Counted from the first letter of the stretch, positions 1-6,363 are shown. The stretch is 7,828 bases of DNA from Methanobrevibacter sp. (GCA_021442885.1 JABUVA010000011.1:8093-15920); one strand, 5' to 3'. The notes: generated from the letters alone by a model not told the origin. Translations and numbers: made by a program.

Positions 1-2577
1 TCAGTTAATGGTGAAACTCCAGTTTTAGGAGCAACAGACACAGGAATTTTATATCAAGATGATAGAGAGTTTCACACAGATGTTTTATTAACAGTTATTC
101 ATGAAAATGGAAGCATAGTATATAATAAAACTCTAAAATCTAATGCATATGGTGAAGTAGGTGATATATTAGAAAATCTTGAAGTAGGTAAATATAATGT
201 TCTTGCTACTCACTTTGAAGATAATTACTACAAAGAAATAGTAAATAGCACAAGTTTTACAGTACTACCTCAAGCAGATGTTAAAATAAACAAAATTAAA
301 GAAGAATCAGACTTTAATTATAAAGATTATGTAATGTGGAATTTAACAATTAAAAATAATGGTCCAAATAAAGCAACAGATATTATTATACAGGATTTAA
401 TTCCAGAAGGCCTTATTTTTATTAAAAGTAACTATGGACAATACAATCCAACAACAGGAATTTTAAAAATAGATGGTATTGAGCCATCACAATCAATTAC
501 ATTAAGCATAATTACTCAAATTAACAAAACAGGTAAAATAGTAAATAATGCAAATGTAACAGCTGGAGAATATGATCCAGATTTAACTAATAACCATGAT
601 TTTGATTTCATAGAAGTTAATCCATCAGCAGATCTTTCTATAGAAAAATCTGTTAGCCAAAAAAACCCTAATTTTGGTGATGAAATATCCTGGAAAATTA
701 TAGCTATTAATAATGGCCCAGATGATGCAACAGATGTTAAAGTTATTGACAACTTACCAGAAGGTCTTATTTGGATTAGTGATGACAGTAATGGAGATTA
801 TAATCCTAACACAGGTATATGGAATATAAAAAATCTAGCAAAAGATGAAACTAAAACATTAACAATTAAATGTAAAGTAAATAAAACAGGAAAGTTAACA
901 AATAATGTTTCTATAAGTGGTAATGAATATGATTGGAATAATTCTAATAACAATGATTCAGAATCAATTGAAGTTCCAAAAGCTGCAGATTTAGAGGTCA
1001 GTAAAGAAGTTAATAATTCAAATCCTAATTATTTAGATGCAATAAAATGGACAATAACAGTTAAAAATAATGGTCCAGATAGTGCAACAGGCGTAATATT
1101 AAAAGATATAATGCCTGAGGGTTTAGTAATTTTAACTCATAGTGGTGGTGCTGATTTTGATGGCATTACATGGAATGTTGGAGAGTTAGCTAATGGTGAG
1201 GTAAAAGAATTGTATATTTATTGTAGAGTAAATAAAACAGGTGATTTTGAAAATATAGTTACAGTTAAAGGTAATGAATTTGATCAAAATGAGACAAATA
1301 ATAATGATTCTGAAGTTATTCATGTTAAAACTGCAGCTGACCTTAAAGTCATTAAAACTGTTAATAATAAAAATCCTATTTTCCAAGATACAATATGTTG
1401 GTCAATTGAAATTAAAAACAATGGACCTGATATGGCAACTGATGTTGTTGTAACTGATATTATTCCTGTTGGATTAACATATCTTAAAAACACAGCAAGT
1501 AAAGGTAGTTATGATATTAAAACAGGATTATGGAAAATAAATGCAATAAATCCATTTTCAAGTGAATATTTAGATATTTACTGTAAAGTGGATAAAACCG
1601 GAAAGTTTGTTAACAATGTCTCTGTTAGAGCTAATGAATATGATTATGATGAGTCTAATAACAATGATTCTGAATTTATTATAGTTAATTCATCTATTGA
1701 TTTAGCTATTGAAGTTCTTGTAAATGATTCTACTCCTGATTATCATGATTTTATTTCATGGACATTAATAGCTAAAAACTATGGTCCAGATAATGCAACA
1801 GGTGTTAAAGTTTTAAATACAATTCCTAATGGTTTAATTTGGTTAAATGAAGGCCAAATTCCTGATTTTAATAATGGAATTTGGAATATTGGTAATCTAA
1901 AAGTTGGTGAAACAAAATCTATTGAAATACTATGTAAAGTCAATAAAACTGGAAATATTAATAATTTAGCTTCAATTTCTGGAAATGAATTTGATATTAA
2001 TCTTGATAATAATAAAGATTCAAAATCTATTAATGTTAGGCCAGCTGCTGATTTAGAAATAACTAAAACAGCATCTAAAATTGAATATAATGTTGGTGAG
2101 TTCATTGACTATGTTGTTAATATTGTAAATAATGGTCCTGATACTGCCCATAATGTTAAGGTTGAAGACATCCTTGAAGAAGGTATGGATTTTATATCAT
2201 ATTCTGCTAATAAAGGTATTTTTAACAACAATGGTAGTTTATGGACAGTCGAAGAGTTAGATGCTGATCAATCAGCTACTTTATTATTTAGAACATTATC
2301 AAATAAAGTTGGTGAAGTTTTCAATAGAGTTTCTGTAAGTTCTGATGAATATGATTATAATATTGACAATAATTTTGACCATTTATCAGTTCTTGTTAAG
2401 AATGGATTGAATATTCATAATAATACTTCTGAATCTAAAGTTACTAGCAAAATCAACACTGCTGCTGCTTATAAAAGCGTTTTAGAAGTTAAAAAAACAG
2501 GATCACCTATTGTAATTTTAGTTATGGCACTATCTATTTTAATTTCATTTGGCCTTGGTTATTTTCCAAAAAAGTAG
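1..2577 (+). CDS. Adhesin-like surface protein with six DUF11 repeats, 5' end outside window
   Basis: The frame is open from base 1, so the ATG at 334 is an internal Met and the true start lies upstream. The visible 858 residues hold an Ig-like beta segment (bases 1-270), six DUF11-type repeats (271-2400), a short Ser/Thr/Asn-rich spacer, and a C-terminal hydrophobic helix (about 2506-2568). The helix follows the residues KKTGSP and ends in PKK. Each repeat carries W-x-NNGPD-x-AT, a D-x-x-P-x-GL turn and an NE-x-D-x-x-x-NN end. DUF11 proteins with a C-terminal anchor are abundant as 'adhesin-like proteins' in Methanobrevibacter and Methanosphaera. They are thought to stand on the pseudomurein wall and contact hosts, bacteria or surfaces; ligands are mostly unknown. 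The gene ends TAG TGA TAA in frame and is followed by a hairpin terminator. The family call is firm; the specific partner cannot be inferred. Confidence 0.93.
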   Translation, partial: SVNGETPVLGATDTGILYQDDREFHTDVLLTVIHENGSIVYNKTLKSNAYGEVGDILENLEVGKYNVLATHFEDNYYKEIVNSTSFTVLPQADVKINKIKEESDFNYKDYVMWNLTIKNNGPNKATDIIIQDLIPEGLIFIKSNYGQYNPTTGILKIDGIEPSQSITLSIITQINKTGKIVNNANVTAGEYDPDLTNNHDFDFIEVNPSADLSIEKSVSQKNPNFGDEISWKIIAINNGPDDATDVKVIDNLPEGLIWISDDSNGDYNPNTGIWNIKNLAKDETKTLTIKCKVNKTGKLTNNVSISGNEYDWNNSNNNDSESIEVPKAADLEVSKEVNNSNPNYLDAIKWTITVKNNGPDSATGVILKDIMPEGLVILTHSGGADFDGITWNVGELANGEVKELYIYCRVNKTGDFENIVTVKGNEFDQNETNNNDSEVIHVKTAADLKVIKTVNNKNPIFQDTICWSIEIKNNGPDMATDVVVTDIIPVGLTYLKNTASKGSYDIKTGLWKINAINPFSSEYLDIYCKVDKTGKFVNNVSVRANEYDYDESNNNDSEFIIVNSSIDLAIEVLVNDSTPDYHDFISWTLIAKNYGPDNATGVKVLNTIPNGLIWLNEGQIPDFNNGIWNIGNLKVGETKSIEILCKVNKTGNINNLASISGNEFDINLDNNKDSKSINVRPAADLEITKTASKIEYNVGEFIDYVVNIVNNGPDTAHNVKVEDILEEGMDFISYSANKGIFNNNGSLWTVEELDADQSATLLFRTLSNKVGEVFNRVSVSSDEYDYNIDNNFDHLSVLVKNGLNIHNNTSESKVTSKINTAAAYKSVLEVKKTGSPIVILVMALSILISFGLGYFPKK
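271..2400 (+). repeat. Six tandem DUF11 repeats, about 118 codons each
   Basis: Repeat starts, marked by the Asp codon of the ADL/ADV-type opening, fall at 277, 631, 988, 1339, 1699 and 2050. The periods are 354, 357, 351, 360 and 351 nt, all multiples of three. Each unit reads (A/S)-D-L-x-I, then W-x-NNGPD, D-x-x-P-x-GL, a V-N-K-T-G strand, and NE-x-D with NN-x-D-S. Units 2-5 share a Cys just before V-N-K-T-G. Units 1 and 6 lack that Cys and are the most diverged. The DNA copies differ at many synonymous sites, so this is an old protein-level repeat rather than a fresh DNA duplication. Confidence 0.9.
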
Positions 2578-2583
2578 TGATAA

Positions 2584-2617
2584 GTAGCTTTTAAGCTACC
2601 TCTTTTTTCTTTTTTTT
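2584..2617 (+). terminator. Hairpin plus T-tract terminator of the adhesin-like gene
   Basis: A perfect 6-bp stem, GTAGCT at 2584-2589 and AGCTAC at 2594-2599 with loop TTTA, starts 7 nt after the TAG stop. It is followed by a T-rich run to 2617 interrupted only by single Cs. Oligo-T is the main archaeal termination signal, so the T-tract alone may suffice and the stem may protect the 3' end. Confidence 0.8.
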
Positions 2618-2620
2618 AAA

Positions 2621-2660
2621 GTGTCAAAATAATTAAAATTTTGACTAATAATTTTGATAC
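2621..2660. repeat. Inverted repeat with one left arm and two alternative right arms
   Basis: GTCAAAAT (2623-2630) pairs perfectly with ATTTTGAC (2638-2645). A second copy, ATTTTGATAC (2651-2660), can pair with GTGTCAAAAT (2621-2630) with one G-T wobble. The element lies between the T-tract terminator and the next promoter. It could be a protein-binding operator, a second 3'-end structure, or chance in AT-rich DNA. The rest of the gap from 2581 to 2802 shows no gene-like frame. Confidence 0.45.
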
Positions 2661-2713
2661 TTATATTGATTACTATAAAAACTTTCAATAGAATATCTAA
2701 TAATTTGCATACT

Positions 2714-2721
2714 TTTATATA
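2714..2721 (+). promoter_or_regulatory. Box A (TATA) promoter for the histone-fold-like gene
   Basis: TTTATATA matches the archaeal box A. Transcription would begin about 22-27 nt downstream, near 2743-2748, giving a leader of about 55 nt before the ATG at 2803. A GGTGA Shine-Dalgarno at 2794-2798 sits 4 nt before that ATG and favours it over the in-frame-irrelevant ATG at 2792, which overlaps the site. Confidence 0.55.
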
Positions 2722-2802
2722 GAACATTTAACAAATAATATGTTATAATAAGGATGTAAATACAATTTTCTTATTATTTTTTTAATTTTTCATGGTGAAA
2801 AT

Positions 2803-3243
2803 ATGGTAGAAGAACAAGAAAATATTATTGAAGAAACAGAAGAAATTTTTGATGATGAAGATGAAAATGGTGAAAAATTACCATTTGCAAAAGCTGAAGT
2901 TGTTCGTTTAATGAAAGAAAATCTCGATGATGATAAAATGATAAGAGAAAGAGTTAAAGTCGAGATGAACAAATTTTTAGGTGATGTTCTTAAAAATGTA
3001 TGTAAACAATTAAATGAATATCCGTATACTACTGTTGAATATGAAATGTTAAAAGAATCAACTTACCCATACACTAATATTGAAAGAATTAATCAAGAAA
3101 AAGAAAGAATCTTATTACATTTAGAAGCTATTAAAGCTGATTGTAATGCTTTAGCTATGGATGTTAAGAAAACATTAAAATTAAAAGATGTTGTTGAAGA
3201 AGATGAATTTACTCTTGATTTAGTATCTGATGATGAAGAATAA
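2803..3243 (+). CDS. Small acidic protein, putative divergent histone fold with C-terminal coiled coil
   Basis: I do not recognise this 146-residue protein as a named gene. Residues 1-24 are an acidic tail with 13 Asp/Glu and no Lys/Arg. Residues 26-86 follow the archaeal histone pattern: [13 protein letters not shown] resembles the LPIAPIGRIIK helix 1 of HMfB, a 27-residue helix 2 follows at about 47-73, then a T-T-V loop matching histone K-T-I, and a short helix 3. With an ungapped end, the conserved loop Thr aligns exactly; the usual loop Arg is Tyr and the helix-3 Asp is Glu. Residues 91-128 form a helix with clear heptads (I93, I96, K100, I103, L107, I110, C114, L117, V121). Residues 129-146 are a second acidic tail with 10 Asp/Glu. 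The gene is monocistronic, with box A at 2714 and a strong GGTGA site. Coding status is firm. The histone-fold reading is inference; a generic acidic coiled-coil protein is the alternative. Confidence 0.62.
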   Translation: MVEEQENIIEETEEIFDDEDENGEKLPFAKAEVVRLMKENLDDDKMIRERVKVEMNKFLGDVLKNVCKQLNEYPYTTVEYEMLKESTYPYTNIERINQEKERILLHLEAIKADCNALAMDVKKTLKLKDVVEEDEFTLDLVSDDEE

Positions 3244-3248
3244 TTTCT

Positions 3249-3824
3249 TCATCTATCTTCTATTAAACTAAATCCTGTTTTTAATTCTTCCAATTCTTTT
3301 TCAGGAATCTTTTCTATTTTTACATTATCGCTAACTACATTACTTTGTCCAAATGGATCTAGAATTATTAAAGTAGCTTCTTGAGTACCATTTATAAGGT
3401 TATCTAATTTTTCTAAAACTATTTTTGCATTTTCTTGAGAAGTTTCATCTGAAAATAGGTTTAATGCTTGTTTAGTTGCATCTTTAAATCTTGTTATCAT
3501 TCCTTCTATATTAGTCACATATCCTTCTGATTTTGGTCCCGGTTCTACTTTAATACCTATTTCAGGGATTGTTACAGTTGCTGATTGTGATCTTACAATA
3601 CGTACAGAGAGATTGTCCTTATTTATTTTAATAGAATATTTTGCAGGTTCATGTTGTTCTAAAGATATGATGTCATTATGTTTAAATCCACATGCATCAC
3701 ATTGAATTGTTGTTTCTAAGACTTTACCAAAATGAGGTATTTCTATTTCTCTCATTATGGATTTTGCTTTATTTTCAGCACCGCATGCAGGACAGTTTAA
3801 TACCATTGATGTAATTTCATCCAT
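3249..3824 (-). CDS. Archaeal ZPR1-type zinc-finger protein
   Basis: The 191-residue product matches the archaeal ZPR1-related family in length and layout. A C2C2 zinc finger uses C11, C14, C42 and C45, with the family motif IPHFGKVLE between the pairs. A beta-rich ZPR1 domain follows and carries the conserved stretches IEGMITRFKDA, NLFSDET and EATLIILDPFGQSNV. Eukaryotic ZPR1 assists folding of elongation factor eEF1A; an equivalent role on archaeal EF-1A is plausible but inferred. I place the start at ATG 3824-3822 because AGGATGA lies 5 nt upstream and the product then begins MDEIT with the zinc finger at residue 11. The frame stays open to an ATG at 3926, but that would add 34 low-complexity Ile/Lys/Asn residues with no family match. 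The gene has its own box A at 3884-3877 and converges on the preceding gene across 5 nt. Confidence 0.9.
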   Translation of the reverse strand: MDEITSMVLNCPACGAENKAKSIMREIEIPHFGKVLETTIQCDACGFKHNDIISLEQHEPAKYSIKINKDNLSVRIVRSQSATVTIPEIGIKVEPGPKSEGYVTNIEGMITRFKDATKQALNLFSDETSQENAKIVLEKLDNLINGTQEATLIILDPFGQSNVVSDNVKIEKIPEKELEELKTGFSLIEDR

Positions 3825-3876
3825 TTTTTCATCCTTTTTATTTTTAAATTTATAAATATATATTATAGGATTTATA

Positions 3877-3884
3877 TATATAAA
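3877..3884 (-). promoter_or_regulatory. Box A promoter for the ZPR1-type gene
   Basis: On the minus strand, 3885-3877 reads TTTTATATA within a longer TA repeat. A start site about 25 nt downstream, near 3853-3858, would leave a leader of about 30 nt with the AGGATGA ribosome site inside it. The TA repeat is nearly symmetric, so the exact register is uncertain. Confidence 0.5.
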
Positions 3885-3953
3885 AGCACCATATTTAATA
3901 ATAATAAGATTAATAAATATATTCATAGTGAAAATTTATGAATTTAAATTTAT

Positions 3954-3961
3954 TTTATATT
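3954..3961 (+). promoter_or_regulatory. Box A promoter for the DUF1611-sepF operon
   Basis: TTTATATT at 3954-3961, inside a T-rich stretch, predicts transcription start near 3980-3985. The resulting leader is under 20 nt, yet still contains the ribosome site at 3987-3995. It lies in the 176-nt divergent gap 3825-4000, about 70 nt from the opposing box A. The rest of that gap is A/T-rich without a gene. Confidence 0.45.
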
Positions 3962-3986
3962 TATAAGATGTTATAATTTAATTAGT

Positions 3987-3995
3987 AAGGTGTGA
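3987..3995 (+). promoter_or_regulatory. Ribosome binding site that favours the TTG start at 4001
   Basis: AAGGTGTGA contains GGTG and GTGA, both complementary to the archaeal 16S 3' end. Its last A is 5 nt before TTG 4001. The upstream in-frame GTG at 3992 lies inside the site itself and so lacks a usable ribosome site. Other genes here place GGTGA 4 nt before the start (2803 plus, 6228 minus, 6373 plus), supporting TTG 4001. Confidence 0.55.
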
Positions 3996-4000
3996 TAGTT

Positions 4001-5062
4001 TTGTATTCAGTTAAATCAGTTAAAGAACTCCAAGAGTTAAATCCATTTATTGTAATTGGATGTGGGGGAGGAGGAGAAAAATTCTCCAATCTTGAAGGTG
4101 TCGAAACAATAGGATTTATTGATGATGATGTAAGAAAACAAGATAGGCCATTTTGTGGAAAAGGCGTAGCATCTAATCTCTCAGAATGTTTAGAAGAATA
4201 TCCTGCTAAATCCGTTGCTATTATGATTCCTATTGGTGCAGAGGGCACTGCACTTAATTATGCTACTCAGGCTATTGATGCAGGTTTAAATGTTGTTTGT
4301 TCATTTAGATCATTACCACTAGACGAAAACCCTGCATTAATTAAATTTGCTGAAGCTAAGAATGTTAAAATTAAAGAGATTAGTCCTAGATTAGATGTTG
4401 TTAAAAAAATTGCAGGTGCTGCTCCTGAAAAATCATCTGAAGTATTACCTAAAATAGGATATAAACCAAAAGCTCCAGTAGTATTTGTTGGTGGAACATC
4501 TCAAGAATGTGGTAAAAGAACAACTACTAAAGCTCTTGGTCAAGCAGCTAAAGAAAGAGGATTAACTCCAGCAATCATATCTACTGATGAAATGGGTCTA
4601 GAACGTCCAACTGATTTTAATTTTAGAGCAGGAAGTTTATCTGTAATGGATGTACCTTCAGCTATTATCAGCTCTATTAAATATATTGAAAAAACTAAAC
4701 AACCAGATATCATTTTTATTGAGGGTCAATCTAGCTTAACTGAAAAAGGAAATCCTCACCCAAGGGGATTATCTGCAGCAATATTGATTGGTGCTGCTCC
4801 TGATGCAGTAATTGTAGCTCACAGACCAAACCATCCATATAGACGTCCAAGAGGAATTAAAGATGAAATCACTGCAATAGAAGCAGTTGAACCAACTAAA
4901 GTAGTAGGGTTATCTATAAATCTTAGAAATTCTTCATTAGAAGACTTTGACGAAATTTATTATGAGCATAAATATAAATTACCTACTCAAGATGTTTATC
5001 AAAGTGGAGCTTCCAAATTGTTAGATGCAATCCTTAATCATGTAGAGGAGAATAAAAAATGA
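4001..5062 (+). CDS. DUF1611-family P-loop protein (COG3367)
   Basis: The product is 353 residues from TTG 4001, or 356 from GTG 3992. The N-terminal Rossmann-like half (about 16-140) has a glycine-rich loop GCGGGGEK and the stretch FIDDD. The C-terminal half has a P-loop, [13 protein letters not shown] at about 164-176. After it come STDEMG, the family signature EGQSSL, and a His-rich segment [13 protein letters not shown]. This layout fits DUF1611. Some family members (DgcN) take part in D-glutamate catabolism as N-acetyltransferases, usually beside a dipeptide epimerase (DgcA), which is absent here. Many archaeal members have no known role. The stop codon overlaps the sepF start in ATGA, so the two are cotranscribed and translationally coupled. 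That points to a wall-synthesis or division-linked job, but the substrate cannot be read from the sequence. Family confidence is high; start and function are less sure. Confidence 0.85.
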   Translation: MYSVKSVKELQELNPFIVIGCGGGGEKFSNLEGVETIGFIDDDVRKQDRPFCGKGVASNLSECLEEYPAKSVAIMIPIGAEGTALNYATQAIDAGLNVVCSFRSLPLDENPALIKFAEAKNVKIKEISPRLDVVKKIAGAAPEKSSEVLPKIGYKPKAPVVFVGGTSQECGKRTTTKALGQAAKERGLTPAIISTDEMGLERPTDFNFRAGSLSVMDVPSAIISSIKYIEKTKQPDIIFIEGQSSLTEKGNPHPRGLSAAILIGAAPDAVIVAHRPNHPYRRPRGIKDEITAIEAVEPTKVVGLSINLRNSSLEDFDEIYYEHKYKLPTQDVYQSGASKLLDAILNHVEENKK

Positions 5063-5472
5063 GCTTCAAAAATGTTGTTAGGAAAAGTTTAGGTTTTGAA
5101 GAGGTGGAAGAACCAGTAAAACATAATAATCTTTCACCACAAGGCGGCGCTACTGCTTATTATGAGTATGATGATACTATTTATCCTGATGATGAATATT
5201 ATGAAAAGCCTAACTTTGAAATAATGTTAATTAGGCCTAAAACCATTGATGATATTAATTATGTAATTGATCAGATTATTGAGGAGAAAAATCCAGTAAT
5301 TATTGATTTATCATTTTTAGAAAGAGAAAGTCCTGCTAATTATAAATTAGCTACTGATAAAATTAATTATATGAGGGCTAATTTTGGTGCTGAAGCATTA
5401 TTGCTTGCACACACCAATTCTAAAAATTTAATTATTCTTTCTCCAGATAATATTAAATTGTCTAAAAAATAA
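5059..5472 (+). CDS. sepF: SepF, archaeal FtsZ membrane anchor
   Basis: The 137-residue product has the archaeal SepF plan. Residues 1-14 ([14 protein letters not shown]) form a short amphipathic membrane-targeting helix. Residues 15-50 are a Glu/Asp/Tyr-rich flexible linker with a GG step at 29-30. Residues 51-134 are the alpha/beta SepF core (DUF552), with [19 protein letters not shown], a helix, then [18 protein letters not shown]. SepF dimers bind the FtsZ C-terminal peptide and tether the Z-ring to the membrane. Archaea with this protein, including Methanobrevibacter smithii, use it in place of FtsA, so it is probably essential. GAGGAG at 5045-5050, 8 nt upstream, supports the ATG. It overlaps the DUF1611 gene by 4 nt and its stop abuts the stop of the convergent hydrolase gene with no base between. 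No T-tract terminator precedes that gene, so transcription likely runs into it antisense. Confidence 0.93.
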   Translation: MSFKNVVRKSLGFEEVEEPVKHNNLSPQGGATAYYEYDDTIYPDDEYYEKPNFEIMLIRPKTIDDINYVIDQIIEEKNPVIIDLSFLERESPANYKLATDKINYMRANFGAEALLLAHTNSKNLIILSPDNIKLSKK

Positions 5473-6228
5473 TTAAATTTTGAAAAAGTTTTTTGCATTT
5501 TTATATGCTACTTTTTCTATTTCTTTATTATCCACACCTTTCCTTTTAAGTTCTCTTATAGTTTCTACAACAGACAATGGATTTGAAGGTTTATAACTAA
5601 TATCACTGTTAAGTAAAAATCTATCATAACCATATTCATTTAATATTGCTATTGCTTCTTCTTTTTCCATTTTATTTGGTTGTACTGTAAGACCTATTGT
5701 ATAATCTTTGTTAATAACTTGATTTATCACATTAGGATTTATATGATCAATTACAACTAATTTTTCATCAATATGTTGGGGAATTATATCGTTTATAACT
5801 TTTAGAACTTCTTCTTTTCTTTTACGAGGTGTGTGAACAATTACTTTTGTCTTTGTTTCATCACCTATTTCTAATTGTTTTTTAAACACACTTATTTCAT
5901 CTTCTGTTAATTTTTCAAGACCTATTTCTCCAATAGCTACTATGTCTTTGTTTTCAATCCATTTATATAAATTTTCATATATTAAATCGGGTTTTATATA
6001 GCTATTCATTGGATGTATTCCTAATGCGACTTTTAAATCAAGCCCATATTTTTTTCCTCTTTTTGAGTCATAGTTTAGAATTTTCTCTAAATGATTTAAA
6101 AGAACTTCTTCATTAAATAGGGTGTATGGGTAGAAACTACATGATATTGCACTATCTATTCCAGATAAATACATCTTCTCAAAATCTTCACCACTTCTTG
6201 CATCACTATGTATATGAGTATCTATCAT
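5473..6228 (-). CDS. TatD-like metal-dependent hydrolase, TIM-barrel fold (COG1099-like)
   Basis: The 251-residue protein has the TatD/amidohydrolase metal set in order. These are H5-x-H7 in DTHIHSD, E101 in AIGEIGLE, H132 in VHTPRKR, H162 in the DH pair, and D209 in NSDISY. GIHP at 70-73 is also typical of the family. All expected ligands are present, so it should be an active hydrolase. Bacterial TatD acts as a 3'-5' nuclease, but this archaeal branch is uncharacterised and its substrate is unknown. The start is secure: AGGTGAT lies at 6238-6232 on the minus strand, with GGTGA ending 4 nt before ATG 6228. A TA-rich stretch near 6250-6260 looks too close to the start to be its box A, so I do not call a promoter. 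It is divergent from the FilR1-type regulator across 144 nt and convergent with sepF. Confidence 0.85.
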   Translation of the reverse strand: MIDTHIHSDARSGEDFEKMYLSGIDSAISCSFYPYTLFNEEVLLNHLEKILNYDSKRGKKYGLDLKVALGIHPMNSYIKPDLIYENLYKWIENKDIVAIGEIGLEKLTEDEISVFKKQLEIGDETKTKVIVHTPRKRKEEVLKVINDIIPQHIDEKLVVIDHINPNVINQVINKDYTIGLTVQPNKMEKEEAIAILNEYGYDRFLLNSDISYKPSNPLSVVETIRELKRKGVDNKEIEKVAYKNAKNFFKI

Positions 6229-6318
6229 TTTATCACCTTTCTATTGTTAATATATATTTATGTGTTTTTTTGTTTTTTAAAACTTCGTGAGTTTATGCAT
6301 TCTCTCATATTGATAGTT

Positions 6319-6326
6319 TTTATATT
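6319..6326 (+). promoter_or_regulatory. Box A promoter for the FilR1-type regulator
   Basis: TTTATATT within TTTTTATATTTTTT fits box A. It predicts a start near 6345-6350 and a leader of about 25 nt before GTG 6373. The divergent gap 6229-6372 holds no gene. Confidence 0.5.
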
Positions 6327-6363
6327 TTTTATTAATAATAATTATAGTTAAAGTATTACTACT

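Noticed and set aside
334..336. ATG at 334 as the start of the adhesin-like gene
   Set aside because: The same frame is open to base 1 with sensible beta-rich sequence, and 334 falls inside the first DUF11 repeat. It is an internal Met.
1779..2105. 108-codon open frame on the minus strand inside the DUF11 gene
   Set aside because: It is a shadow of the repetitive plus-strand gene; no ribosome site and no recognisable domain. Other antisense frames at 516-752, 1186-1386, 2790-2972, 3982-4248 and 6693-6890 were rejected for the same reasons.
3825..3926. N-terminal extension of the ZPR1-type protein to an ATG at 3926
   Set aside because: It would add 34 Ile/Lys/Asn/Tyr residues encoded by A/T-only promoter-like DNA that contains the box A, has no family similarity, and ignores the AGGATGA site placed correctly before ATG 3824.
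3865..3964. Possible small RNA or small gene in the divergent A/T-rich gap
   Set aside because: No stable structure, ribosome site or coding pattern; the two opposing box A elements explain the composition.
6281..6291. ACTTCGTGAGT as a palindromic operator in the hydrolase/regulator gap
   Set aside because: Only the outer three base pairs are symmetric; the centre mismatches, so it is no better than chance.
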